Shown here piece by piece: positions 7,103-16,411 of a DNA stretch of 64,000 bases. The stretch is from an uncultured Alistipes sp. GTDB lineage: Bacteria > Bacteroidota > Bacteroidia > Bacteroidales > Rikenellaceae. Positions within the stretch are counted from its first letter, which is position 1, and each line of letters starts with the position of its first letter. The notes beneath the pieces are model-generated. The model was not told where the DNA came from. It did not search any database and was given only the letters and a program-made list of their open reading frames with translations. The stretch covers positions 162,493 to 226,492 of the forward strand of contig CANQIF010000003.1 in the NCBI GenBank assembly GCA_947623965.1, given 5' to 3'. Position numbers and translations under genes: made by a program.

Positions 7103-9391
7103 TTACTCCTCGGCTGCGGGGTCGAAAGTGCCGTTGGCGCCGGCATTCTTCGAATCCTCCCAACCTACGGTCTGCGGCAGGGTCGGGTTGGCATCCTGGT
7201 TGCCCTGCGTCAGGCCGAAGAAGTAGTAGCGCGGCTTCCACGTCATCGTCAGCTGTGCGTTGTTCGAATCGTAGGCGTCGCCCTTCTTCGTCTTGCGGAC
7301 GAGGTACTTGTCGTAGAACTCCTTCAGGTGGTCGAGCTGCTCGGCCAGCGGCTGCGTCTTGATGGCGCTCTCGCTCAGGTCGACGGCATAGGCGTCACGC
7401 TCGGCGCGCGTCAGACCGCCCATGTTCGCCTTCAGAACCGGGTCGGGGTTCGCATTCTCGCGCTCGGCGGGCGTTGCTCCCGTCACTTTCCACTCGCGGC
7501 CGCTCGTGCCGTCCGTGTAGTTGTACTGGTCCTTCAGGCGGAACTCCATGTTCTCGCGGCGGGTGCCGACGGGCGATTTGAAGCCCAGCCAGGTCAGCGT
7601 GTTGCCGCCCCAGCCCGTCAGCGCGCGGCCGCCGATCGCAGCGAAGCCCGTACCGCCGTCGTAGAGCAGCCAGCGGCGCATATCCTCGGCGCGCTTGCCC
7701 TCGTAGGCGAACTCGATCTGGCGCTCGTAGAGGATTGCCGCCATGCAGGCCTGCTGGTCGCCCGACAGGCTGTTCTGCAGACCGTAGCTGGCGCCGCTGT
7801 GCTGGCCGTCCTCGGCCTTGTAGCCGGCGCGGGCGCGGATGCGCTGCAGCTGGGCCACGGCCTCCGGCATGTGGTTCGTCATGCAGGCCGCCTCGGCGAA
7901 GTTGAGCAGCACCTCGGCGTAGCGAATCTCGAAGGTCGAGGTCTGGTTGCAGCGGAAGCCGATTTGCTTGCCTGAAGTCATGAATTTGTAATTCGGGGAC
8001 GCATTCACGTCGAGGTCATCCGAGAACTTGCGGATGTACATGCCCTTCGCGTTGGCGAGCAGGTTGTCGGCACCCCAGCAGTCGCCCGACGTCACGTCGT
8101 TGTACTTGGCCGGATCGTTGTACCAGACATAGTTCCAAAGCACGTACTTTTCACCCGTGTAGGGGTTGCAGGTTTCCCCGTTATCCGAGTTCGGGTTGCC
8201 CTGGAAGCGCCAGTAGACGCCCGGGAAGGCGAAGGTGCGGTAGAAGCGCGGGTCGCGGTTCAGGAAGGGATGCTCGGCGTCGTAGGAAATCGACGAAGCA
8301 TCCAGTTTGCTGTAGGCATCGTAGGTAGCCGGACGCTTGCCGTCGCTCATCGGGAAGAGATCGACGATCGCAGCCGAAGGAACCTTTCCGTTGTTGCCCA
8401 GCGTGTTGGCCGGACGGGCCCCCTGCTCCCAAAGGTTGTTGCGCTGGTAGTCGGGCGACTGGTCGGGAAGGTGCGTGTTGTAACGCGTCACGTAGATGCC
8501 CTCGACGCTGTTGGCCAGATCGAGGAAGGTCATGGCCCAGCCCGAACCGTTCACGCCCGGATTACCCTCGTAGGCGAGGCCGAAACCGCAGGAATTGATC
8601 GTGTTGAGGGCCTCCTTCTGGAAGTTGTAAGCATCTTCCCAGCGCTGCGGGTCGTTCGAGCGGTTGAAGAGCGGGCTGGCCCAGAGGTTCAGCACGCGGC
8701 CCTTCAGCGCCAGCGCCGTGGCGGTCGTCACCTTGCCGTAGTCGGTCGTGCTCCAGCGCCCTTCGACGGTCTTTTTGTGAAGCATCGCAGCGGCCTTGTC
8801 CAGATCCTCGCAGATGAAGCCGATGCACTCCTTGGTCGTCGAACGCGGCGTGACGGAGCCGGCGACGGGATCCTGCACGGTCGTTACGTAGGGGACACCG
8901 CCGTAGTAGCGGACGAGGTAGTAGTAGCACCAGGCGCGGAAGAAGTAGGCCTGCCCCAGCAGCTCGTCCTTCTCGTCCTGCGACAGCGTGCTGCCCTCGA
9001 TGCCCTCGATGGCGTCGTTCACGTTGCGGATGCGCTGGTAGGCGTAGGTGAAGTAGTCGGGGCACTGGCTGTTGCCGCTCATCGTGTTGAGGTCCTTCTG
9101 CGGATCGACGAAGGGGCTGAAACCGGTATACTCCTCGGTCGCCTGCGAGTGCTCGTCGGCGTAGCCCATCGAGGGAAACTGATAGGTGCGCGACGCCTGG
9201 ATGTTCGGGTTGCAGGCCTGGTAGAGGTCGCTGATGCGGGCGTTGGCCGAGCTGTAATAGTTGTAGATTTCCTTATTCTCCGTGTCGTAGTTCCTCTTCT
9301 CCTGGAGGAAGTCGTCGCTGCAGGCGGCGAGTGCTGCGGCCGACGTCAGCACGAGACCGAGAACCAGTTTGGAATTTATGATCTGTTTCAT
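7103..9391 (-). CDS. SusD/RagB-family lipoprotein (left mirror operon)
   Basis: A 762-residue outer-membrane lipoprotein with a lipobox ending LAAC (Cys about residue 23). It is longer than the usual 500-600 residues of SusD. SusD features are clear: LGQAYFFRAWCYYYLVRYYGG in the TPR-like N-terminal part and, near the C-terminus, RYAEVLLNFAEA, LQRIRARAGY, ILYERQIEFAYEGKR and DMRRWLL. The start is the ATG at 9391; an upstream in-frame TTG at 9409 is not needed. It begins 18 bp after the SusC stop. It is paralogous to the protein at 19824-22151 (shared blocks include SDDFL, GYKxE, WGGNTxTxLGFK and QTxGWED). It probably binds the same class of glycan; the substrate is unknown. Confidence 0.93.
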   Translation of the reverse strand: MKQIINSKLVLGLVLTSAAALAACSDDFLQEKRNYDTENKEIYNYYSSANARISDLYQACNPNIQASRTYQFPSMGYADEHSQATEEYTGFSPFVDPQKDLNTMSGNSQCPDYFTYAYQRIRNVNDAIEGIEGSTLSQDEKDELLGQAYFFRAWCYYYLVRYYGGVPYVTTVQDPVAGSVTPRSTTKECIGFICEDLDKAAAMLHKKTVEGRWSTTDYGKVTTATALALKGRVLNLWASPLFNRSNDPQRWEDAYNFQKEALNTINSCGFGLAYEGNPGVNGSGWAMTFLDLANSVEGIYVTRYNTHLPDQSPDYQRNNLWEQGARPANTLGNNGKVPSAAIVDLFPMSDGKRPATYDAYSKLDASSISYDAEHPFLNRDPRFYRTFAFPGVYWRFQGNPNSDNGETCNPYTGEKYVLWNYVWYNDPAKYNDVTSGDCWGADNLLANAKGMYIRKFSDDLDVNASPNYKFMTSGKQIGFRCNQTSTFEIRYAEVLLNFAEAACMTNHMPEAVAQLQRIRARAGYKAEDGQHSGASYGLQNSLSGDQQACMAAILYERQIEFAYEGKRAEDMRRWLLYDGGTGFAAIGGRALTGWGGNTLTWLGFKSPVGTRRENMEFRLKDQYNYTDGTSGREWKVTGATPAERENANPDPVLKANMGGLTRAERDAYAVDLSESAIKTQPLAEQLDHLKEFYDKYLVRKTKKGDAYDSNNAQLTMTWKPRYYFFGLTQGNQDANPTLPQTVGWEDSKNAGANGTFDPAAEE

Positions 9392-9409
9392 ACTCGTTGT
9401 TCGTTTCAA

Positions 9410-12400
9410 TTAGAAGGTTACATTCAGACCGACCGTGAACTTGCGCAGCGTCGGGTAGGCGCCGTAGCCCATCATCGGGTCGATGAAGTTGTCGGGATAG
9501 GGGTTGTAGAGGCTCCAGAGGTTCTGGCCCGTCACGTTGATGCGGCACGACGAGATGCCGATCTTGTTCATCCACTTCTGCGGCAGCGTGTAGGCCAGCG
9601 TCAGACGGTTGAGCGTCACGCGGGTGCCGCTTACGCGCCAGAAGGTCGAGACCTTGCTGTTCACGTCGGCATAGCGGAGGTTCGGATAGTGGCCGTCGAG
9701 ATTCTGGGCCACCGTCAGGTTGCCCGCCCCGTCGTAGATGTCCTGGTAGACGAACATGTTGTCCGGATTCCAGAACGAGGGCATGTTGAGGTATTCGAGG
9801 GTGTTCCAGCCCGAGTTGGTGCCGTCCGTCGGGTTGAGGGCCGACGAGGGGATCGTGCTGTAGCCGCCCCACGAGGCGTTGATCTGCGCCGTCAGCGAGA
9901 GACCCTTCCACTCGGCGTTGAGGTTCAGCGTGATGTGGTAGGGGTTGGCGCGGTTCGAGAGACGCACGAGGTCGTCGCTGTCGTTGATGTTGCCGTCGGG
10001 ACCGAGGTAGGTGCCGTCAGGCTGCATGGCGCTGCGGATATCCTTGTAGATCAGCATACCGGGACGCATCTGGTCCTTCGTCTTGCCGAGGTAGGAGGTG
10101 ATGTTGTACTTCTCGAAGTACTCCTCGATATCCTGGAACGAACGGAACATGCCGATGCACTGCAGACCCCACGTACCCATGTCGGTGCGGTGGCCCTTGT
10201 AGACCGAGCGGTAGAGGTTCGAGGTCGGCCAGTCCATCTCGAGGACCTTGTTGTCCGAATAGCCCGTGTTGAGCTGGATGCGGTACTTGAAGTCCTTGCC
10301 GATGCGGTCGCGCCACGTAGCCGAGAACTCGACGCCGTAGCTGTCCATTTTGCCGTAGTTCTGGTCGGCCGATGCAGCACCCACGGTGCCCGGAACCGAG
10401 CCCTTGTACTTGAGCAGCATGTCGCGGTCCCAGACGTAGTAACCCTCGATCGTGAAGCCGAGGCGGTTGTTCAGGATGTTCCAGTCGATACCGATATTGC
10501 CCTTGTAGGACTTGTCCCACTTGACGCCGCGGTTCACGGCGCTGCCCTGCTGGAAGTGGTTGCCGGCGGGGCCGTCGATACCGAAGACGCCGCCCTTGTC
10601 GCCTGCCATCTGGTAGGTCTGCATCCACTGCCATGCGGCGATGTTGTCACGACCGGTCAGACCGAACGAAGCGCGCAGCTTGAGGAAGTCGACCCACTTC
10701 ACGTTGTCGGCGAACCAGTTCTCCTTCGAAATAACCCAGCCGGCCGAGAGCGAGGGGAAGTAGCCCCAGTAGTTCTCGGGGGCGAACTTCGTCGAGGCGT
10801 CCGAACGGATCAGGAACTCGAGCAGGTATTTGTCGTCGTAAGCGTAGTTCAGACGGCCGACGTAGGAGAGGGTGCCCGACTCGGAGCGGCCCCACGTCGA
10901 AGAGGTGGTCTTGTCGCCGGCGATCGCCGTGTTCAGCGAGTTCGACTGGCCGTTCGAGAACTCGTAGGGGTTGATACCCTCGGCGTGTACGTTCTCGTAT
11001 TCCGACTCGGTCTTCTCGATCGAGAAGAGGGCGCTTACGGAGTGCTTGCCGAAGTCGCGGGCGTAGCTGGCGGTGAAGTTGAGCTGGTAGTTGTCCGAGC
11101 GGGTCATATCGCGCTGGATGTAGCCGCCGTCCTTGCCGTTCGAGATCTTGCCGCCGTGGGCCAGCGTGAAATTGTCCTCGGCCAGCAGCACATCGTTGTA
11201 ATACTGTTCGCTGCCCTCCGTCGGAGTATAGAGGTGCTTGCCGCTGCCGGCGCGCTCGACGAGCTTGTAGAGGCTGAACTGGGTGCCCATTTCGTTGCTC
11301 TTCGTGGTCGAGATGGCCTTCGAGTAGCTCAGCCGCAGGTTCAGCCCCTTCAGAATGCGGCTCCAGCCGAAGTTGTACTCCAAGGCGCCGTTGATGTAGG
11401 TGTTCTGCGACATGCTGCTCATGTAGTCGCTCGAATTCTGGAGGTAGCCGTAGTTGTAGCACTGCGTGGCGTTGAGCTCCTCGTTCGAGATGCCGTAGGC
11501 GGCGATGGGCTTGCCGTCGATCTCCTCGGGAATGTACTGCGGGTGGGTGAGCAGCATGGCGTAGTCGCGCTCCGCCGAACTGCTCTGCACCTTCATGAGG
11601 GGCTTGTTCGTCTTGCCGTAGTCGCCCGATACCTGCAGACTGGCCTTCAGGTACTTGCTGACCTTGACGTCGACGCCGGCGCGGAAGTTCCAGCGGTCGT
11701 AGTCGAGCTTGCCGAGGTTACCGTCCTGGTTGAAGTAGGAGATGTTGGCGAAGTAGCTGGCGGCCTCCGTGGCGCCCGAGATGTTGAGGCTGTGCTGGTG
11801 CGTAACGGCCGTCTTCCAATACTTGTCGAGCAGGTCGTAGTGCAGCCCGCGCATCGCCTCCAACTCGTCGGCCTGGAAGATGTCGTAGGTGGGGTTGAGG
11901 TCGAGCTCCGTGGGGTCGGCGAAGCGCACGGCGTTCCACAGGCGGCCATAGTTATAGGTGCTCAGCATCTTGGGGGTCGCTACGGCGTCGGTGATACCCA
12001 CCGTGCCGCTGTAGGAGATCTTCGGCGCGCCGAGCTTGCCCTTCTTGGTCGTCACGAGGATGACGCCGCCGGCGGCACGCGAACCGTAGACGGCGGCCGA
12101 GGCATCCTTCAGCACCGAGATCGACTCGATCGAGGCGGGGTCGAGGTTGTTGAAGGCCGAGGCGTTGAGGATGAAGCCGTCGATGACGTAGAGAGGCGAC
12201 ACGCCGCCCGAGATCAGATCGCCGTTGTTGCGGATCGTGATCGAGGCGCTCTCGCCCGGGCGGGCTTCACCGCCGCTGACCGAGACGCCGTTCATGAGGC
12301 CCGAGAGGGCGGTGGCGAGGTTGCCCGTCGAGATGTCGGCGATGTCGTCCATCGGGACGCTGGCGACCGAACCGGTCATGTGGGCCTTTTTCTGGACGCC

Positions 12401-12730
12401 GTAACCGACGACGACGACCTCTTCGATCTGCTGCTTGTCCTCCTTGAGGACGACGTTGGCGGCGGTGCTCAGGTCGGCGACCGTCTCGGGAATGTAGCCG
12501 AGGAACGAGATCTCCAGCTCTCCCTTGGCCGGCACGGCGAGCTGGAATTTGCCGTCGACGCCGGTCGTCGTACCGATGGTGGTTCCCTTCACGATGACCG
12601 AGGCGCCGATCACCGGCTGACCCGCTTCATCGACGACGGTACCCTGTACCGTCTGCTGCGCCCAGGCCGACACGGATGCGAAGAGCGCGAGCAGGCTGAG
12701 GCAAAGGCTGTATATGAAATTTTTCTTCAT
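9410..12730 (-). CDS. SusC/RagA TonB-dependent transporter (left mirror operon)
   Basis: 1106 residues: signal peptide (to about SAWAQQ), carboxypeptidase-regulatory-like domain (TVVDEAGQPVIGASVIVKG), TonB-box/plug (QQIEEVVVVGYGVQKKAHMTGS; SPLYVIDGFI; AAGGVILVTTKKGK), then a long beta-barrel ending FTVGLNVTF. It works as a pair with the SusD that follows. Spacing is 29 bp from the upstream lipoprotein gene and 18 bp to SusD, so the three genes form one transcript. It is closely similar along its length to the SusC on the other arm (16412-19807); the plug segment that would project toward the periplasm and the barrel segments differ moderately, as expected for paralogues tuned to related substrates. 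Confidence 0.95.
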   Translation of the reverse strand: MKKNFIYSLCLSLLALFASVSAWAQQTVQGTVVDEAGQPVIGASVIVKGTTIGTTTGVDGKFQLAVPAKGELEISFLGYIPETVADLSTAANVVLKEDKQQIEEVVVVGYGVQKKAHMTGSVASVPMDDIADISTGNLATALSGLMNGVSVSGGEARPGESASITIRNNGDLISGGVSPLYVIDGFILNASAFNNLDPASIESISVLKDASAAVYGSRAAGGVILVTTKKGKLGAPKISYSGTVGITDAVATPKMLSTYNYGRLWNAVRFADPTELDLNPTYDIFQADELEAMRGLHYDLLDKYWKTAVTHQHSLNISGATEAASYFANISYFNQDGNLGKLDYDRWNFRAGVDVKVSKYLKASLQVSGDYGKTNKPLMKVQSSSAERDYAMLLTHPQYIPEEIDGKPIAAYGISNEELNATQCYNYGYLQNSSDYMSSMSQNTYINGALEYNFGWSRILKGLNLRLSYSKAISTTKSNEMGTQFSLYKLVERAGSGKHLYTPTEGSEQYYNDVLLAEDNFTLAHGGKISNGKDGGYIQRDMTRSDNYQLNFTASYARDFGKHSVSALFSIEKTESEYENVHAEGINPYEFSNGQSNSLNTAIAGDKTTSSTWGRSESGTLSYVGRLNYAYDDKYLLEFLIRSDASTKFAPENYWGYFPSLSAGWVISKENWFADNVKWVDFLKLRASFGLTGRDNIAAWQWMQTYQMAGDKGGVFGIDGPAGNHFQQGSAVNRGVKWDKSYKGNIGIDWNILNNRLGFTIEGYYVWDRDMLLKYKGSVPGTVGAASADQNYGKMDSYGVEFSATWRDRIGKDFKYRIQLNTGYSDNKVLEMDWPTSNLYRSVYKGHRTDMGTWGLQCIGMFRSFQDIEEYFEKYNITSYLGKTKDQMRPGMLIYKDIRSAMQPDGTYLGPDGNINDSDDLVRLSNRANPYHITLNLNAEWKGLSLTAQINASWGGYSTIPSSALNPTDGTNSGWNTLEYLNMPSFWNPDNMFVYQDIYDGAGNLTVAQNLDGHYPNLRYADVNSKVSTFWRVSGTRVTLNRLTLAYTLPQKWMNKIGISSCRINVTGQNLWSLYNPYPDNFIDPMMGYGAYPTLRKFTVGLNVTF

Positions 12731-12759
12731 ACGTTCTGTGTTTCTTGTTTAGTGGGTTA

Positions 12760-14247
12760 TTACTTCCAACGCGGGTCGCCGATCGTCGAGGAGATCGCGC
12801 CGGTCGCCTTGAAGTTCACGCCGCCGTCCGCTTTCGAGAGGTCCCACGGCTGGTCGGTCGGGCCGACGAACTGGGGATCCTCTTCGGTGGCGTACTTCGA
12901 CTTGTCGGTGTCGTCGGCCGGGTTCTTCACGCCCCAGATCGTGTTTGTGGTCATGTCGACGTTCTTCGTGCAGTTGCTCTGGATGAACTTCTGCAGACGG
13001 AAGACGTCGTAGCAGATGTTGTTGTTGAAAGTGATCGTGTACTCGTTGCGGTTCGGGGTGTTGTTGCCGAACTCCTTGTCGTTCATGATCTTGGAGATCG
13101 TGCAGTTCTCGAAGGTGGCCGAGCCGTACTGCGAGTCGAAAATGCGGCCCATCTGGTTCGACCAGAAGCGGACCATGCGGTTTTTCGAGTTGTCCTTCAG
13201 GTTGTAGAGGGTCGAATTCTTGACCGTGAGGTTGCGGATGGCGCCCGACCACGATTGCGATCCGTTGGGGGCGTAGGTCTCGCCGCAGGTGCAGAAGACG
13301 GCGGCATCGCCGAAAGTCGTGCCGTCGTTGGAGAGCTGCACGACGCAGTCCGTCACGCGGAGGTCCTCGATGCCCCATGCGCAGCGGCCCGTGAAGAAGA
13401 GACAGCGCTGCACCTGACGGAAGTTGCACTCCTGGATGAGGATCGGGTCCTGGAGGATGTAGGCCTTGCCTGCACCGGCATATCCGGGGAAGTTGGCGGC
13501 GTCGAGCGATGCGTCGGGATTCTCCGAGCACTCGATGACGCCTTTCGAGTTCATCGATTCGCAGTCGAAGTTGATGAACTTGACCTTCAGGCCGGCCGAG
13601 GTGCGGATCACGCCGTCGTAGCCGAACGTGACGGTCGGACGGTTCACCTTGTCGCCGCGGAAGGTGACGAGGCGCTTGCCGAAGTCGAGCGGGGCATTGA
13701 TTTCATAGGCGGCGCCGGCTTCGAGCTCGAAAGCCTGCTCCTTGTCCTGGTCGAGGATGTTGGCCTCGACGAAAGCCACGATGTCCTGCCCGGCGGGAAT
13801 CAGCTGCGCCGGCACGAGGGTGCTGTAGGGAACGACCGTGGCCGAGGCGGCCCCGGTGTTGTCGAGTTTCTCGTTGCCGAGCGTGCGGACGCGGACCTCG
13901 TACTTCGTGTCGTCGAGTTTCCCGAAAGAGAAGGAGGTGCCGTCGACCGTCTGGTTGACCAGTTCGACGGGGTTTTCGGGATCATCGACGATCGCGGCAT
14001 AGCACTCGTACCCGCCGGCTCCGGGGACCACGTCCCACGAAACCTGTACGCTTTCCGAACCGTCGGCGTTCACCCGGGTCGAGAAATTGGCTTCGGTCAG
14101 AGCGGGCGATTCCAGCTGTGCGCCGGTGACGTCGCTTCGCCAAGTTTCGTTGTCGTCGAAGCCCTGCGCGCAGGAGACTGCGAACAGCGCGGCGGCGACA
14201 CCGACGAAACCTCCGAAGAGCCTCGATTTGAATGTCATCTTTTTCAT
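12760..14247 (-). CDS. FN3/beta-helix lipoprotein, DUF4957/DUF5123-like (left mirror operon)
   Basis: A 495-residue lipoprotein, first gene of the operon. Type II signal peptide with lipobox FAVSC (Cys about 26). Residues about 45-130 look like a fibronectin type III domain (VQVSWDVVPGAGGYECY ... YEVRVRTLGNEKLDNTG). The rest resembles the right-handed beta-helix, pectate-lyase-like DUF4957/DUF5123 proteins that accompany SusC/SusD pairs, with stacked repeats of asparagine-rich turns (VKNSTLYNLKDNS, NNICYDVFRLQKF) and a conserved end (GGVNFKATGA...GDPRWK). The family call is from memory of similar loci; no catalytic residues could be identified. A surface glycan-binding role is likely. Its first 23 codons and the leader are identical to those of the paralogue at 14879. 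Confidence 0.78.
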   Translation of the reverse strand: MKKMTFKSRLFGGFVGVAAALFAVSCAQGFDDNETWRSDVTGAQLESPALTEANFSTRVNADGSESVQVSWDVVPGAGGYECYAAIVDDPENPVELVNQTVDGTSFSFGKLDDTKYEVRVRTLGNEKLDNTGAASATVVPYSTLVPAQLIPAGQDIVAFVEANILDQDKEQAFELEAGAAYEINAPLDFGKRLVTFRGDKVNRPTVTFGYDGVIRTSAGLKVKFINFDCESMNSKGVIECSENPDASLDAANFPGYAGAGKAYILQDPILIQECNFRQVQRCLFFTGRCAWGIEDLRVTDCVVQLSNDGTTFGDAAVFCTCGETYAPNGSQSWSGAIRNLTVKNSTLYNLKDNSKNRMVRFWSNQMGRIFDSQYGSATFENCTISKIMNDKEFGNNTPNRNEYTITFNNNICYDVFRLQKFIQSNCTKNVDMTTNTIWGVKNPADDTDKSKYATEEDPQFVGPTDQPWDLSKADGGVNFKATGAISSTIGDPRWK

Positions 14248-14279
14248 AGGCTGATAATTTTAAGTTAAGTAAAAAGGTT
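14210..14279 (-). repeat. left copy of 70-bp perfect inverted repeat
   Basis: Bases 14279 down to 14210 are identical to 14847-14916 read on the plus strand. The copy covers 32 nt of leader plus the first 38 nt of the lipoprotein gene. Identity ends abruptly after CTTCGGAGG. Confidence 0.93.
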
Positions 14280-14878
14280 TGTTGTTCGTTCTGTATCGGC
14301 ACTTGTCTTTTGTCGATAAAAAGACGATACGGGGAATCTCGACCCGGAACGAGTTCGGACGCGCCCCCGGGGAGCCGCTTCGCGGCTGTACCGCACTGTC
14401 GGTTACCGGAATCTGCCGTCTATCCGGCTTTTTTCCAACGCAATAGGCAGACACCGCCACACCCGGTGACCGTTCCGGGGGTGGCAGTCCGGGCATCCAT
14501 TTGATTAAATTTTTTTAATAACAGGATATTCTGTTTCCGGAATTGACGAAAATATTTCGAACATTGCTTTTTGTATCAGGATTTTTTTCGAAATACTTTT
14601 TTATAAGAATGGAATTTTTATAACTTTGTATTTCGGACGCGGGAAAATAGACCCTTATGGGTTCCCCGTGCGGAGAACCGCCCTGCAAAAAGAGGGGGAA
14701 AACGGAGCTGACAACTTTTTATCGACAAATGCAGTCTGGCGCGGAGCTCTGCGAAACGCCTCGGGGCGAGCGGCCTGCCGGCGGAGGGCAAACGAACGCG
14801 GAACAACGGAACGATACAAAACCGAACGGAACCGAACGAATACAATAACCTTTTTACTTAACTTAAAATTATCAGCCT
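14248..14878. promoter_or_regulatory. shared divergent control region of the mirror operons
   Basis: This 631-bp gene-free region feeds both operons. The outer ends (14248-14279 and 14847-14878) are the leader parts of a 70-bp perfect inverted repeat that runs into both coding regions. A 15-bp word, CTTTTTATCGACAAA, occurs once for each side (plus at 14715-14729; minus at 14309-14323), at different distances from the start codons. The centre (about 14500-14640) is very AT-rich. A TAnnTTTG box serves the right operon; no equally good box was found for the left one. Apparent short reading frames here are not convincing. Confidence 0.7.
14621..14628 (+). promoter_or_regulatory. -7 promoter box of the right mirror operon
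   Basis: TAACTTTG matches TAnnTTTG exactly and sits at the edge of the AT-rich centre. The leader to the ATG at 14879 would be about 245 nt, unusually long, leaving room for a regulatory RNA structure. Confidence 0.6.
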
Positions 14879-14916
14879 ATGAAAAAGATGACATTCAAAT
14901 CGAGGCTCTTCGGAGG
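14847..14916 (+). repeat. right copy of 70-bp perfect inverted repeat
   Basis: Partner of 14210-14279. It contains the leader word ACTTAACTTAAAATTATCAG and the first 38 nt of the coding sequence (MKKMTFKSRLFGG). Confidence 0.93.
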
Positions 14917-16384
14917 CGTCGGCTGTCTGTCGCTCCTGCTTGCGGTCTCCTGCGCGCAGGGTGTCGATGACGAGTCGTACTCGGTCGGCGTGACCAACCA
15001 GCAGATGGTTTCGCCCGCCGCCGAATCGATTACCTTCTCTTTCGTGACCGATGCGTCGGGCAACGAGAAGGTGAAGGTCGAGTGGCCCGTGTCGATGGGT
15101 GCGGGCGGCTACGAATGCGTGGTCGAAAACGTCAACGACCCCGCCAACCCCGAAGCCGTAGTGGATCACGAAGTGATCGACGGCTGCTCGCTCCTCTTCC
15201 CCTCGGCCGAGGACACCAACTTCACGGTGAGCATCCGCACGCTCGGCAACGAGAAACTCAACAACACGCCCGCCGAATCGGCGACCTCGGTCGCTTTCTC
15301 GACGGTGATCGCCGGCATCAGCGTGCCCGAGGGGCAGGAGCTCGGCGCCTTCATCACGAACTACGTCGCCGAGCATGCCGCCGAGCTGCAGGCGAAGCGC
15401 GCGGCCGATCCCAACTTCGAGATCGCCTTCGACCTGAAGGGCGGCGCCACCTATGCGCTCGACACGAAGGCCGATTTCGACATGCAGCCCACGCGTCTGC
15501 GCGGCGACCGGCTCAACCGCCCGCAGGTGATCGTCGGCGAGGAGGGCGGTTTGGTGACGGCTGCCGGTCTGAAGATCAAGCACACCAACTTCGACGCCGC
15601 CGCCATGACGCAGCGCGGTCTGATCACGCTGAAGATCGATCCCGACGAGTCGATCGCCGGTCCGAACGGCTACATCGTCGAGAAGCCGATCCGCTTCGAG
15701 TCGTGCTGGGTGAAGGAGCTGACCCGCTCGATCATCAACTGCGACGTGACGGCCTACGGCGTGAAGGAGTTCCGCATCTCGGACTGCATCGTCCAGCTCA
15801 ACATGGACGGTTCGGACCAGTGGCTGACCTTCATCAACCTGTGGCAGAACAAGGGCCGCTTCCTCGGTCAGGACGGCAAGTGCTGGTATGGCGCCGCACT
15901 CAACACGATCGTCGTCAACTCGACGATCTACAACCGTTACGACCCCTCGAAGATGAAGGACAAGGCCTACTTCCTCCGTTTCGCCAACCAGGGCATCGAC
16001 AAGGTATTCGGTTCGTACAACGGCACCTTCGACATCAAGAACTCGACGATCTGCCGCATGACGCCCAACAAGGACTTCGGCAACAACATCGCCAACAAGC
16101 CCGCCTATGTCATCACCTTCGCCGAGAGCATCTTCTACGACACCTACCGCCTGCAGAAGGTAAAGCGCGGCGGCACCTACGTCTGGTCGAAAAACTTCAT
16201 CTGGGGCGTGACCAAGTCGGTGGACAACACCGACAAGACGGAGATCGCCACCGAGGCCGACCCCGGCTTCACGGCGGCGAACCTCGACAAGGCGCTCGAC
16301 TTCTCGCAGCCGAACGGCGGCGTGAACTTCACCCCCTCGGGTGCGGCGGCCGAAGCCGGCGACCCGCGCTGGATCAATCAGTAG
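14879..16384 (+). CDS. FN3/beta-helix lipoprotein, DUF4957/DUF5123-like (right mirror operon)
   Basis: A 501-residue paralogue of the protein at 12760-14247, with the same design: type II signal peptide (LLAVSC lipobox, Cys about 25), FN3-like segment (VKVEWPVSMGAGGYECV ... VSIRTLGNEKLNNTP), then a beta-helix-like body (VVNSTIYNRYDPSK, IKNSTICRMTPNKDFGNNI) and the end GGVNFTPSGA...GDPRWINQ. The first 13 residues are identical to the paralogue; later parts are clearly diverged. It is followed after 27 bp by its SusC. Probably a surface glycan-binding accessory protein; no enzyme activity can be argued from the sequence. Confidence 0.78.
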   Translation: MKKMTFKSRLFGGVGCLSLLLAVSCAQGVDDESYSVGVTNQQMVSPAAESITFSFVTDASGNEKVKVEWPVSMGAGGYECVVENVNDPANPEAVVDHEVIDGCSLLFPSAEDTNFTVSIRTLGNEKLNNTPAESATSVAFSTVIAGISVPEGQELGAFITNYVAEHAAELQAKRAADPNFEIAFDLKGGATYALDTKADFDMQPTRLRGDRLNRPQVIVGEEGGLVTAAGLKIKHTNFDAAAMTQRGLITLKIDPDESIAGPNGYIVEKPIRFESCWVKELTRSIINCDVTAYGVKEFRISDCIVQLNMDGSDQWLTFINLWQNKGRFLGQDGKCWYGAALNTIVVNSTIYNRYDPSKMKDKAYFLRFANQGIDKVFGSYNGTFDIKNSTICRMTPNKDFGNNIANKPAYVITFAESIFYDTYRLQKVKRGGTYVWSKNFIWGVTKSVDNTDKTEIATEADPGFTAANLDKALDFSQPNGGVNFTPSGAAAEAGDPRWINQ

Positions 16385-16411
16385 TAACACAAATCAGAAA
16401 CAGAGAAAGAT

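Noticed and set aside
8270..13012. Open frame of 1580 codons on the plus strand across two SusC/SusD genes
   Set aside because: It runs antisense to clear SusC and SusD genes, has a Val/Arg/Gly-rich composition typical of the antisense frame of GC-rich genes, and shows no domain.
14626..14970. A 114-codon frame in the divergent control region running into the right-arm lipoprotein gene
   Set aside because: It overlaps the real start in another frame, begins at the promoter box, and carries no motif.
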